Positions 44,832 to 55,349 of a stretch of DNA of 64,000 bases are shown in pieces. Positions within the stretch are counted from its first letter, which is position 1. The number at the start of each line of letters is the position of its first letter. The stretch is taken from positions 68,582,659 to 68,646,658 of the forward strand of contig OX439038.1 in the NCBI GenBank assembly GCA_949317995.1, given 5' to 3'. The position numbers and the translations under genes are program-made. The DNA comes from Acholoe squamosa (Eukaryota > Annelida > Polychaeta > Phyllodocida > Polynoidae). The notes beneath the pieces were generated by a model. It was not told where the DNA came from. It saw nothing but the letters and a program-made list of their open reading frames with translations, and ran no database searches.

Positions 44832-45065
44832 GTGAAACACAGTCTGGTAGGCAACAAGAAAGCACCTCTCTTGCGCTCTTTCACCATGGATTCCGCGATG
44901 GGCGTAACACTTACGTTGAGCTTCCAGGACTTCAATTACATCCCAGTTGACAAGAGAACCTTCAGACAAATAGAAATCTACTTAAGGGACAACACGGGGG
45001 AACCCGTCCCATTCGAGCACGGGTTAGTGATGGTGGTACTTGTTTTCCGACCTCTGCAAGCTTGA
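44832..45065 (+). pseudogene. Polinton minor capsid-like protein, C-terminal fragment
   Basis: About 78 codons with NYIPVDKRTFRQIEIYLRD and GEPVPFEHGLV followed by a hydrophobic strand and FRP. This block resembles the C-terminal end of a structural protein encoded upstream of the capsid gene in Polintons and adintoviruses (minor capsid/penton-type). The rest of the protein is missing and the gene abuts the divergently transcribed polymerase remnant. Family assignment is from memory of the motif style and is moderate. Confidence 0.5.
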
Positions 45066-45077
45066 AAGACCTATAAT

Positions 45078-45362
45078 GCAGCACTACTACGGACTGCTGG
45101 CTTACAAAGTGCCTAGAGGGCAGTACGTTCAGTACTACACCAAGTCTCAGTTCGGATACAGTTAAGCGCCGGCCTACGGAGGAGTAGGCAGACAGAGAGG
45201 TCACAGGCTAGGCTTTCTCATATCGAGACTTTTTCGAAGTGCCGCTCTGTTCGACGTCATAGCAGGAAGGAATTCAAGGACATGTGCCGAAGAGGAGAAA
45301 GCAGCAGAAGGGACACAGAACTCTGTTTTGGAAAAAAAAATGAGTCTCCTACACCCCCAAAA
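45078..45362 (+). pseudogene. small Polinton virion-type protein with one in-frame stop
   Basis: The frame starts MQHYYGLLAYKVPRG and hits TAA at about 45165. It then continues with RLGFLISRLFRSA, which resembles the glycine/arginine-rich GLGxFLSxLFRS box of a small membrane-interacting protein found next to the capsid genes of Polintons. The in-frame stop suggests decay. Confidence 0.5.
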
Positions 45363-45459
45363 GCTGGCTGTGCGCCCTCGGTGAGTTGGACCATCACGCT
45401 CTGCCTGTAACTCAGAAGGACAGCCCCAAAAATCAGACCATCACCAAAAGCCCCGAACA

Positions 45460-46643
45460 ATGGCGCTCCTCCACATGCGGAAAGTCTTGACTTTATGTTC
45501 GAAGCCACCACCCTGTACACAGACCTGAGCGAAGCCGAACAGTACCTGGAATTGGAAGTGGTAGGCACCGATGGAACCACCCACCCGACTGCGACCGACG
45601 AGGCGGCACCGGTCAACAACATTGCTTACGCTCTGTTTTCTTCATGTCAACTACTTGTCAACAGTGAAAAAGTGACGGGAAACAACGAGGAATACTCCTA
45701 CAAGTCTCACCTCCTGGACACTTTCAGCAGCAACAGAGAAGCCAAAGAGACCCGCCTGCGAGGATGTCAGAAATACTACAAGGACACCATGGGTCACATG
45801 GAGGCAAGAACAGTCGAGAACAAGGGGTGGCCGGCCAGGTGGGTCGAGTTTGCCGCCAGGAAGAGACATGCGGTCATCATGTGCCCACACCTGGACCTCA
45901 TCAGACAGTGCAAGAAATTAGCGCCCCACTGCGACCTAAAGTTCATCTTTGAGAAGAACGATCCCAAATTTTACATGATGCATGCGGCCGACCAAGAGTT
46001 TAAGATCAAGATAACCAAAGCAGAAATGAGCATCAAGCAGATGACAGTCGATGACGAGGTGTCTGACACTCACAATAAATGTGTCGCCAATCCGGAGTTT
46101 GGACAATTCAACTACTACATATAGAGGTGTAAAGTGACCAAGCACATGCTGAAGGGCGGTTTGCAAGACTACAGGTGAACTCAACTGGACACCAGTCAAT
46201 TACCCACCCGTTTGGTCTTGGCTATGGTCAGAGACTGCGTCGGCGGGCAGCAAAACTGAGAACCCATTCAACTATAGACACTTCAATCTGAAGGAGGTCG
46301 CTCTCAGATTCGAAGACCAAAAGTTTGAACTGAGAATGGCTTTCGACATTGAGAACTGCGTGAGAGCTTACCACCAACTGTACACCGACAGCAGACTCTT
46401 AGCACTCAAACAAAACTGCAACATCTCTCTGGGGGAGTTCAAGGACGGACACTCATGCTTCATTTTCGATCTAACTCCAGACAGAACTCCAGAAGATTGT
46501 CGCATCAAACAAGGAAAACTAAGTGTAGTACTCAGGTTGCTCCCACTGTCCACGCCATTTCGGCCATCCTGTGTTCCTTCTACGACAACAACATTCAACT
46601 CACGGCTGACCGCCTCCCGGTGACAGACTATCACATGAACTAG
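45460..46643 (+). pseudogene. Polinton major capsid protein (double jelly-roll), frameshifts and stops
   Basis: The ATG at 45460 starts MALLHM; a shift near 45475 leads to the main frame 45495-46124. That frame has APVNNIAYALFSSCQLLVN, EYSYKSHLLDTFSSN and a long following domain. After stops near 46122 and 46180 the reading resumes around 46260 with NPFNYRHFNLKEVALRFED, IENCVRAYHQLYTDSRLL and FIFDLTPDRTPEDC. The end, DNNIQLTADRLPVTDYHM, is in yet another frame (to 46643). These blocks and their order are those of the Polinton major capsid protein, which would build a virus-like shell. The near full-length span with only small lesions suggests recent decay. Confidence 0.82.
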
Positions 46644-46645
46644 GA

Positions 46646-46999
46646 ATGAAAACTGGTGACATCACCGCCGTGCACATGGGAAGACACTACCTGGGAACTT
46701 TTTCCAGCGACCAATGTCCTAAAACTCCAAAATCCTCCACATGCTTTGTAAGCAACACCGACCCTAGTTCCGAACCCGGTCAACATTGGTTGAAAGAAAA
46801 CGGTCAAGTTTTCTACTTTGACTCCTATGGCATACCACCTCTTACTATATACCATGGCGAGTTCTTGTCGAAATCGTCAGACGGACACGGACACTTCAAC
46901 AGAACGCAACTTCAGAACCTGTACGCCAAAACCTGTGGGGATCACTGCATCCACTTTCTCATAGAGACATGGCGAAGCAAGGACCCCTTCACATGGTGA
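46646..46999 (+). CDS. adenain-type cysteine protease (Polinton PRO)
   Basis: 117 codons, open, starting two bases after the capsid stop. It shows MKTGDITAVHMGRHYLGTFS, VSNTDPSSEPGQHW with the catalytic His, YFDSYGIPPL with the acidic/structural element, and TCGDHCIHFL with the nucleophile Cys. These are the conserved blocks of adenovirus-type maturation proteases, which cleave capsid precursors. It is somewhat short, and the stretch after HW looks compressed, so a small internal deletion is possible. Its neighbour, the capsid gene, is its expected substrate source. Confidence 0.85.
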   Translation: MKTGDITAVHMGRHYLGTFSSDQCPKTPKSSTCFVSNTDPSSEPGQHWLKENGQVFYFDSYGIPPLTIYHGEFLSKSSDGHGHFNRTQLQNLYAKTCGDHCIHFLIETWRSKDPFTW

Positions 47000-47302
47000 A
47001 AACCGTCTCTCAAATACCGAAGAACCTAATGGACAAAATAGTCCAACCATGGATGAGGACATAGTTTGCACGGGGCATCACACACATGCTAGGATCAATT
47101 ACACGCACATGTTCCATGACTTGCAACAAATAAAAAGTGGACTTGCAACAAATAAGAGTGGAACTAGTCATGGAACTCATAGACAAGTTGGTGAACAAAA
47201 TGACTGCATTGGAGGACAGAGTGGGCGCGCTGAAACACCACCAGCAGCGAGAAAATCGTGGTGGTTGTTGGAACTGTACTAAAAACTCTATTAGCATGCA
47301 GA

Positions 47303-47348
<46 letters not shown>

Positions 47349-47422
47349 GCCTTTTCTTGTAGAGAAAAAAAACAAAAAAAAACCCTTCCATTTGTTTTTC
47401 GCATGTGTTAGCAGCATAGTAG
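47000..47422 (+). other. Polinton sequence with short frames and a (GT)n run
   Basis: A possible small coiled frame (47137-47280, with LVNKMTALEDRVGALK) follows the protease. A (TG)n microsatellite lies at 47303-47345 and A-rich sequence near 47366-47382. The Gypsy element was inserted at 47422/47423. Confidence 0.4.
47303..47345. repeat. (TG)n microsatellite
   Basis: An uninterrupted TG dinucleotide run of about 43 bp. Confidence 0.97.
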
Positions 47423-47864
47423 TGTAATGGAGTCGGCTCCGGTGGAATACGCGGGCGAGTTCGGCGGAGAGGCCGGACGTTAGTTGCAGCGGCCGACGCC
47501 GGGTGGCGCCGCGGCTAGCGCCGCGGCTAGCGAGTTAGACCATATTTGGTAGTGTGACGTCACCGGAACATCGGGGGGGTATATAAGGGCGAGCTCAGGA
47601 GGAGTCGGGGGTCGGACTGACTAGGGAGAAAGCTGGGAAGACGCACGGTGAGGCAGCAGGAAGCCAGTAGTAGCCGAGACGCCGGGATCCGACTGAGGGT
47701 GGGTTCGCCGCAGGAAGTGCTAGAGAGGGTTAGCTGCCGCCGCACGAGCCGTCGTCACACGGGATCGGTGTACCTAAGCCCATAGGGCGGGCCGGGATGT
47801 GGCCCATGAATAAAAGTATTTAAGTCGTTAACTCGTAACTCGGTGTTCATCCTTATTTATTACA
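47423..47864 (+). repeat. 5' LTR of the nested Gypsy
   Basis: 442 bp, TG...CA. It contains TGACGTCA (47555-47562), TATATAAGG (47580-47588) and AATAAA (47809-47814). The 12-bp unit GCGCCGCGGCTA is present twice here and once in the 3' LTR. Confidence 0.96.
47555..47588 (+). promoter_or_regulatory. LTR promoter: palindromic CRE and TATA box
   Basis: A perfect CREB/ATF palindrome TGACGTCA lies 17 bp upstream of TATATAAGG. Transcription would start about 25-30 bp after the TATA box, near 47610. The 3' LTR has the same pair at 57153-57160 and 57178-57186. Confidence 0.75.
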
Positions 47865-47884
47865 TTGGTGACAGCGGTGGCGCG
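47865..47884 (+). promoter_or_regulatory. primer-binding site of the nested Gypsy
   Basis: TTGGTGACAGCGGTGGCGCG follows the LTR directly and begins with the TGG expected for pairing with a tRNA 3' CCA. I cannot name the tRNA. Confidence 0.7.
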
Positions 47885-47934
47885 TATCCGGTGGTTGCTG
47901 GTTCGAACCCTGGGGCTGCGCGCTATATTTAAGG

Positions 47935-49218
47935 ATGGCATCGAAACGGACGCCGGGGTCGGCGGGGACCCGGTTGGAGGAGTATTTGGGGGCGGGTAAA
48001 CGGGGCAGCCTCCTCGATGTATCGGAGGAAGGGGTGGTGATACGCCGCCCGGGGCTGGGCGATAATAAGGGAAGTTCGACCGGAAGCGAAGAGCCGGGGC
48101 CTCCGCCGGAAAGGCGGGAGGGGAGTAGGAGTCGGTTTCAGGAGGTCTATGAAGCGTGGAAGAGGGGGCCCACCGATAGCCCAGCTAGACGGACCTGGCG
48201 CTCCGGGGAGACGGTCGACCAGGGGGATGGGGCCCCCACCGACAGTGAAGCTGATCGGGTCTTGTCCGGGGTGAGTCGGTCACAGAATGCGGCAGTGGGG
48301 GGACAGCTGCTAGCGGCTGTCCCACAGGGACCCTCAGGGAGACTAGAGGAGGGGTTCGTGCCCCGACGGGTGGAGAAACCGGCGGTTATGCCGGGGAAGT
48401 TCGATGGGACTACTAACCTGGACGAGTTTCTGGCGCACTTTGATTTGTGCGTGCGTGCCAACAAGTGGACGGACGAGGAGGCAGGAGTGTTTTTAGGCAT
48501 TAGCCTCTCGGGGGTTGCTCGTCGCTTGTTGTCATCGGTGAACCCCTCGGAGGGGGGAGGTTACGCTCGGTTACGGGCTGCCCTGGTTAACAGATTTCAG
48601 CCCCCCAATCAGGTGGAAAGCTATAAGGCTCTCTGGAGGACACGCTACAGACAGAAGGGCGAGACACTGCATAATCTGGCGGATGACGTTGCACGCCTGA
48701 CCAGGCTGGCCTATCCGGCGGCCGATGCGGCGACCCAGGATACGATGGCGAAGGATCGGTTCCTGGAGAGTCTTAGGGATCCCCAGTTAAAGGCGTGGAT
48801 TTTCCAGACTAGGCCGCGGAAGCTGTCGGAGGCACTGGAGACGCCGGTTGAGGGTCAGGCGTTTCTCGACGACAATCAGACATTGGATAGTCGGGTCCGG
48901 TCGGTGGAGGATCCTCCGGGGGGGCCTACCGGCGGGCCGGGGTCGGCTATGGAGGAGTGGCTGAAAACCAAGCTGGATGGCTTCATGGCGTCTCTGGAGG
49001 CTCGGTTCCAGGAAAACACCACCCGGCCCCGACCCCCGCCACGGCAGAGGGGATGCTTTGAATGCGGGGACGAGGGACATTTTAAGCGCAATTGCCCCCA
49101 GTTCAGGGCGAGGGTAGCTAAGGAGAGGGCGGGGGCCGGAGACAATGCCGCGGAGGTGAATCAGGTGTCGGGAAACTGGGGAGGGTCTCTTCTGGTGGCC
49201 GAGAAGAGGCCTCTGTAG
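47935..49218 (+). CDS. gag: Gag of the nested Gypsy
   Basis: 427 codons from ATG to TAG. Residues about 130-300 are a Ty3/Gypsy capsid domain with MPGKFDGTTNLDEFLAHFD, LVNRFQPPNQVESYKALW and FLESLRDPQLKAW. A zinc knuckle CFECGDEGHFKRNC (C-x2-C-x4-H-x4-C, about residue 373) binds RNA. The N-terminal 125 residues are Gly/Arg-rich and probably disordered. The gene ends at 49218, while the pol frame (-1) is already open. The slippery heptamer GGGAAAC lies 42 bases before the stop. Confidence 0.94.
   Translation: MASKRTPGSAGTRLEEYLGAGKRGSLLDVSEEGVVIRRPGLGDNKGSSTGSEEPGPPPERREGSRSRFQEVYEAWKRGPTDSPARRTWRSGETVDQGDGAPTDSEADRVLSGVSRSQNAAVGGQLLAAVPQGPSGRLEEGFVPRRVEKPAVMPGKFDGTTNLDEFLAHFDLCVRANKWTDEEAGVFLGISLSGVARRLLSSVNPSEGGGYARLRAALVNRFQPPNQVESYKALWRTRYRQKGETLHNLADDVARLTRLAYPAADAATQDTMAKDRFLESLRDPQLKAWIFQTRPRKLSEALETPVEGQAFLDDNQTLDSRVRSVEDPPGGPTGGPGSAMEEWLKTKLDGFMASLEARFQENTTRPRPPPRQRGCFECGDEGHFKRNCPQFRARVAKERAGAGDNAAEVNQVSGNWGGSLLVAEKRPL
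49170..49209 (+). promoter_or_regulatory. programmed -1 ribosomal frameshift signal (GGGAAAC plus hairpin)
   Basis: G-GGA-AAC at 49170-49176 is in the gag frame and matches the X-XXY-YYZ rule. After slipping, the pol frame is open. About ten bases downstream, CTCTTCT (49187-49193) pairs perfectly with AGAAGAG (49202-49208) around an 8-base loop GGTGGCCG. The GGCC in the loop could pair with a later GGCC near 49222 to form a pseudoknot. The same heptamer is known from type D retrovirus gag-pro shifts. Confidence 0.85.
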
Positions 49219-52200
49219 ACAGGCCGAAGGAATGGATCGGGCGCCGGGAGCGCACGGGTAATGGCTTGGAGCTGACAGGCGGGTTGTGGGGTAAGGGTAT
49301 ACAGCTCCTGGTGGACACCGGAGCCACGGTGAATTTGCTGTCGGCCAAGTGGTGGCACGGTGCCGGATCGCCGGGGGAGCTGCAGCCGCATAAGGGGAGA
49401 TTGACGACGGCGGACGGGACACCTATTGAGGTAGAGGGTAAAGTGACGACGTTGCTGATGGGAGGAGGAGCAGAGCGGCCCGTTAGTTTCCTGGTAGCGG
49501 ATATTGGGGCGGAGGGTATCCTAGGGGCTGAGTTCGTCCAGCAGGAGAAAGCGGTCGTGGATCTGGCCGGCGAAAGGCTGCTGTGGGCGGACTTTGGCGA
49601 CACCAGATGTCGGGTCGTTAGTAGCGGTACGGCGGTAGTACCGGGCCGGCGGGAAGTCATAGTGGAAGGAAGGGTCGAGGGGCAGTGGTCCCCCGGTAGG
49701 ACAGGCCTAGTGGAGGGGCTTGACGGAGTAGAGATGAATCGTGGATTCCGGGTGGGGCGCACTCTGGTGAGCCCCGATGAGTCTACGGTGCCGATACTGA
49801 TCTTCAACCCCGGACAGGAGCCGGTGACCCTTTACGAGGGGATGGGGTTAGCCACGCTCGATGGGGTGGATATGCCGTCGACGGTGGACCGCGGGGAGGA
49901 GGTGCGGATGATTGCCACGGCCGGGGGACCCCCGGAGGACGGAGACGCCTGGTGCACCGAGTTGTTGGCCGGCTCTCCGATAGAGGATAAGGGACCATGG
50001 GTGGCCATGCTGCGTCGCCGCCGGGCTTCCTTCCAGTTGTCCGCCGGCGAGTTGGGGCACACCACCCTAGTCTCCCACCGGATTGATACCGGGGGGGCGG
50101 CGCCGGTCAAGTTGCCACCACGGAGGCTGGCACCTCACCGCCGGGAGATAGTGGACGCTGAGGTGGATGCCATGTTAGCCCAGGGGGTGATAGAAAGGAG
50201 CCAGGGGCCGTGGGCCTCCCCCGTTGTGCTGGTACGGAAAAAGGATGGGCGAATGAGGTTCTGTGTAGATTACCGTAGAGTAAATGATTTGACCAGGAAG
50301 GATGCATACCCGTTGCCTAGGATCGATGATTCCCTGGATTCCATGGCGGGGGCCAAATGGTTCTCCACTTTGGATCTGGCATCGGGATACTGGCAGGTGG
50401 AAATGGACCCTCGGGATAAGGAGAAGACAGCCTTTTCCACACACAGAGGGCTCTACCAGTTTCGGGTGATGCCATTCGGGCTCTGCAATGCGCCCAGCAC
50501 ATTTGAGCGCCTCATGGAAGTGGTTATGGAGGGGATGCAGTGGTCGGAATGTTTAGTATATCTGGACGACATCATTGTGTTCTCGCCTGACCTCCCCACT
50601 CATCTCCGGCGGTTGGAGGCCGTGTTGGAACGTCTGGAAGGCGTCGGCCTGAAGATCAAGCCCTCCAAGTGTCAGCTGGTCCGTCCCAGCGTATCTTTTT
50701 TGGGACACATAGTGGATGAGCGGGGCGTGAGCACCGACCCGGAGAAAGTGGCGGCGGTCGCCGAGTGGCCGGTTCCCACCTCTATTTCGGAAGTCAGGAG
50801 TTTCCTGGGGCTTTGCGGGTATTACCGGGGTTTCGTGGCCGACTTTGCGTCGGTGGCCAAGCCGCTGTCCCTCCTCACCGAAAAGAACAAAACTTTCCGG
50901 TGGGATCGGAGTTGCGCGGAGGCTTTCCATACCCTGAAGGCCAGGCTGGTGGCGGCGCCAGTGTTGGCGTACCCATCCGGCGAGGGGCCCCTGGCACTGG
51001 ACACCGACGCCAGTGATCTAGGCCTAGGAGCGGTGATATCCCAGGAGCAAGGAGGAGTGGAGAGGGTACTGGCCTACGCCAGCCGTACCCTGACTAGGCC
51101 GGAGAGGAATTATTGCGTCACTAGGCGGGAGATGCTGGCCGTGGTATTCGGGCTTAAGAAGTTTCGACACTATCTGGTGGGGAGGCACATAAAGATTCGG
51201 ACCGACCATGCGGCGCTCCGCTGGCTGTTGGGTTTCAAAGAGCCGGAGGGGCAGGTGGCCCGTTGGCTTCAGCTGATAGGAACCTACGACTACCACATTG
51301 AGCACCGGCCGGGCCGGCTACACGGCAACGCCGATGGGCTGTCTCGGCGCCCTTGCCGCCAGTGTGGGTGGGGTAGGTCGGAGGAGGCCCAGGGGGAATG
51401 TTGTCGAGTAGTAACGAGAGCCCAGGGACCGGTGGAGGATGATACGGAAGGGGGCTGGAGGTGTCAGCAGCTGAAGGATCCTCTCCTCTCGCGGGTGAGT
51501 GCCTGGTTGAAGGGGGAGGAAGTCCCCGGAGCAAACGATTTAGCGAAGGAGCCATACGAGGTGAGGGCCTTGGTGGCACAGTTGGGGCGGTTGGAGACGA
51601 GGGCCGGCTGCCTGGGACGCATCTGGTGGGAGCCAGGGGGGAGGTCCACCTTCCAAATACTGGTGCCAGCCTCTAGGAGGGAGGAGGCGATGCGAGAGTC
51701 CCATGGCGCACCCTTGTCCTGCCATTTCGGGCGAGATAAGTCCATCCGGCGCCTCCAGCAGTCGTACTACTGGCCGGACTACCGCCGAGATATGACGTTA
51801 TGGTGTGCCACCTGCCCGGACTGCCTCCGCCGGAAGAAGCCCACCCACCCTGCGAAGGCTATGATGAGGCACCAACCGGTGGGAGGTACATTGGAGAGGG
51901 TGGCTATGGACCTGCTGGGCCCCCTCCCGAGAACCCCGAGAGACAACAGGCACATTCTAGTGATAATGGACTATTTTACTCGATGGGCGGAGGCCGTGGC
52001 TTTGCCGGACCAGGAGGCAGCTACGGTGGCCAGGGGTTTCGTTACCGAATTCGTGTGCCGCCTGGGCCCCCCGGCGGTCATCCACACCGATCAGGGCAGG
52101 AATTTTCAATCCGCCCTATTTCGAGAGGTACAGGTCCTGCTGGGGACGGCCCAGACTAGAACATGCCCATACAACCCCAAGTCAGACGGCTTGGTGGAGA

Positions 52201-55200
52201 GGTTCAATAGGACCTTGGAAGCCATGTTGGCGATGACGGTGGACAGCAACCATAAGGATTGGGACCTGCAGCTCCCCTTTGTGATGGCAGCCTACCGGTC
52301 CTCGGTGCAGGCCTCTACCAACCAGACGCCTAATTGTCTGATGTTGGGGAGGGAGACTCAGGCGCCTTTGGCTTTGTTGTACCCGGACCGCGCCCCGGGC
52401 CGGCCAGTGGATCCGCAGGACTTTGTGGCCGAGTTGCAGTTCAGGATGGCTCAGGCCCATCAGTATGCACGGGAACGGACTGGGGCGAGCGTACGGCGCC
52501 AGGAGCGCTCATACTCCGGCCGAGTGAGGGGGGAGACTTTGGAGGTAGGCGATCAGGTCTATTATTTGGTACCTAAGAGGGAGATTGGGAAGTCGTCTAA
52601 GCTCCTGCTCCCATACACCGGACCGTGGACCGTGAGTAGGGCGCTGGGGGGGCCGGTATTCGAGATCCGGGACGGCCGGGTAACGAAAGTGGTACATAGG
52701 GACCTACTGAAGAAGGTTCCACGCCGGGAACCTGCACGGGAAGTCGTTCGGGTGCTGCGTTCCGACCCGGACTCACCGGGGACAAGCGGAGATCCGGGTA
52801 CTTACCGTTTTCCCGCCCTGCGGGGGGTGACGTCACTGATGGCGGAGACAGACGGGGTACGAGCAGGTCGAGGACGGCGGTTGTGGGCCTCGTACATTCC
52901 CTGGTTCCTGGAAAGAGAAAAAGGAGAATTAGCAAGGGTACCGGAAATCAGCAACAGAGGGGTAGGAGTGGAGCCGGGAGGGGAGAAGAACAGACTTACC
53001 GTGGTGCCCGGTGTGGGAAGGGGACTGAACAGTAGAGGGGTCGGAAAAGGGCGCGGGGCCCCCGGAGGCGGCTGGAAGGATCGGTGCCGAGTTGGAAAAG
53101 GACACGGTGCCCCCAGAGGCGGACGAGGGGATTGTTGCCAGGTAGGGGGCCGGTACGCCAGGACCCCTACTTCTGTCCCGGTGGGGTTGGTAGAGCAGAG
53201 GTGGGAGGAGAGCGACGAGGAGTGGATTCGTTTCAGGCCGAGGTGCCGGGGGGTGGAAGTGGTACGGTGGATTCCGGTGGAGCGACCGCCACAGTTGCGA
53301 GGGGATTGGTATATGAGAAAGGAGGGGGAGAGCCCCCGCACGATGTCTATGAGGGTGAGAGACATAGTGTTAGGAAAGAAGCGGCGCCACGAGGAGGAGG
53401 ACCGCCGTAGGCACATCTGGGACCGCCGGGAGCCCTATCGGGAGGACGTCTGGCGCCGTGACCTATTTCCGCGGGCGGATGTAGGTCACCGCCCAGAACG
53501 AGGCTCGCGTCCATCTTCATTTTCAAACCGGCCAACGGTGCACGATCGGCGGAGCGAGAGTAACACAGACATTGCGACAGAAATGGGGCCTAAAAAGGGC
53601 GAAAGAGGACGGAGTGGGGTGGCGAGGACCCCCAAGAAGAAGTCGCCAGCTAAGAAGCGGCATACATGCCCGGAACCGGGGTGTATGGTCACAACGGGGC
53701 GGCTGGACACCCTGAAGAGGCATCTGAGCCTACACGCCGGGGCAGGACCAGGATGGGACTGCCCGGCGGAGGGCTGCGAGTTGCAGGTGAGGGGGAAGAG
53801 GCACAAAGAGCTCTGGAAGCACATGTGCGCCAAACATCCAACGCACCCCTGGAGCATCTATGAAAAGATCCCGGACCCGACGGAGATTCAGTACCGTCGT
53901 AAGCTACCAGAGGCCACCCAGTCCGAGGGGGAGGAAGAGGATGAGGACGATGGCTCCAGGTCCCCCCGCCCGGCGGTGGCGAGTAAGGTGGTGGTGCCGG
54001 CCCCTGGGAAATCGGTGGAGGTGGGCCAGCGTAGCAGGGGTGAGAAGAGGGGCCCGTCCACATCGCGGGAAAGCAGCTGGGAGAAGGACTCGGTCTGCGA
54101 CATCGGGGAGGGCAGTGACGCCGACGACCTCCCTCTGACGGCGAGAGTCGCCGCATCCCCGAAGGGATCGGGCTCCGGAGGGCCTACGGCCGCAGCGCCA
54201 AAGAGGCCGAAGAGGGACGAAGCCGCGGGGGTCCCAGCCGCGTCGGCGGGGGGAGGAGGACCGATAGACGAGGCGGTCCTGAGCGAGATGCTGGGGGGCG
54301 GGGTGACGGATGTGCTGGAGGTGCCGGCCGAGGCCACAAGCGGGGGGACGGCGGTGTCTGGAGGCACCACGGAGCAGCAGCATCGGGAGTGGTTGGCGGC
54401 CATGTACCACCTGCCGGTGGACCACCCGATCCTAGCCATGGTCTCACCTTCCTCCCCGGCGGGGGCTCCGGGCGCGCGGCCTCCCCAGGAGATGACTCCG
54501 CCAGGGACCCGGCCACGGCTACAGAGGCGGTTTACCTCGCCGGTACACCGGTCCGATTCCCAGCAGGTCACCCCGCAGCTGGAGACCAGTCCGGTCGGCC
54601 CAGCAGGCGAGCTGGACGCGAACCTCATCGGCGGGGAGGACCGCAGGAGGGTGGTCACTGCAGAGGCCCCGGTGCTCCCAACGCCGGAGGAGACGACACC
54701 GGTGGAGCCCACACGCCCGAGGACCCCCAGAGCGAGAGGTGACCTCGCTAAGGAAGTCCAGGCCAAGAGAGAAAGCTACCAGCGGAGGATGGCCGGGGGG
54801 GGCGACGACGAGGGGGCGACGTCAGCGGTGGAGAGGAGGAAAGCCCGGCCCCTGGTAGCCCTGGAACAGTCCTTCAGGGAGGCAGAGGATGGGCAGACAT
54901 CCGCCGGGACAGGGGGCGACCGGTCGGCGGACCAGCAGTCGGCGGGGGAAGTGGCGGGGCCTGAGGCGCCACGGGAGGAGAGAGAGAGACAGAAAACGGA
55001 CGAGAAACGAGTAGCGGAGGCCGAGAAGAAGAAGAGGGAGGAGGAGAAGAAGGCAGAAGCCGAGAAGAAAAAGAGGGAGGAGGAGACCGAGAAGAAAAAG
55101 AGAGAAGAGCGGCGGAAGCCGACAGGAAGAGGAAGGAACAGGAGAAGGCGGAAGAAGAGAAGCGGGCGGCCGAAGCGGATAAGAAAAGGAAGGCGGCGGA

Positions 55201-55349
55201 AGCCGAGAAGGCAAAGAAGGAACAGAGGAAGGCAGAGGAGGAAAGGCGGGTGGCTGAGGCCAGTAGGAGAAAGAGGGAGGAGGAAGAGAAGAGAAAGAGG
55301 GAAGCAGAGGAAAACAAAAGAAGGCAGGAACAAGAGAGCAGGAGGGTAG
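49177..55349 (+). CDS. pol: Pol polyprotein of the nested Gypsy with very long post-integrase extension
   Basis: One open frame, -1 to gag; numbering here starts at 49266. Protease LLVDTGATVNLLS (about residue 16). RT with FCVDYRRVNDLTRKD, FSTLDLASGYWQV and CLVYLDDIIVFS (about 432). RNase H with LDTDASDLGLGAVIS (about 580). Integrase zinc domain with CHFGRDKSIRRL and CPDCLRRKK (about 813-855). Integrase catalytic Asp-Asp-Glu in AMDLLGPL, HTDQGRNF and LVERFNRT (about 880, 940, 977), then PYTGPWTVSR. RT-RNase H-integrase order is Ty3/Gypsy. Beyond about residue 1150 the frame runs on for more than 870 codons, described separately. Confidence 0.95.
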
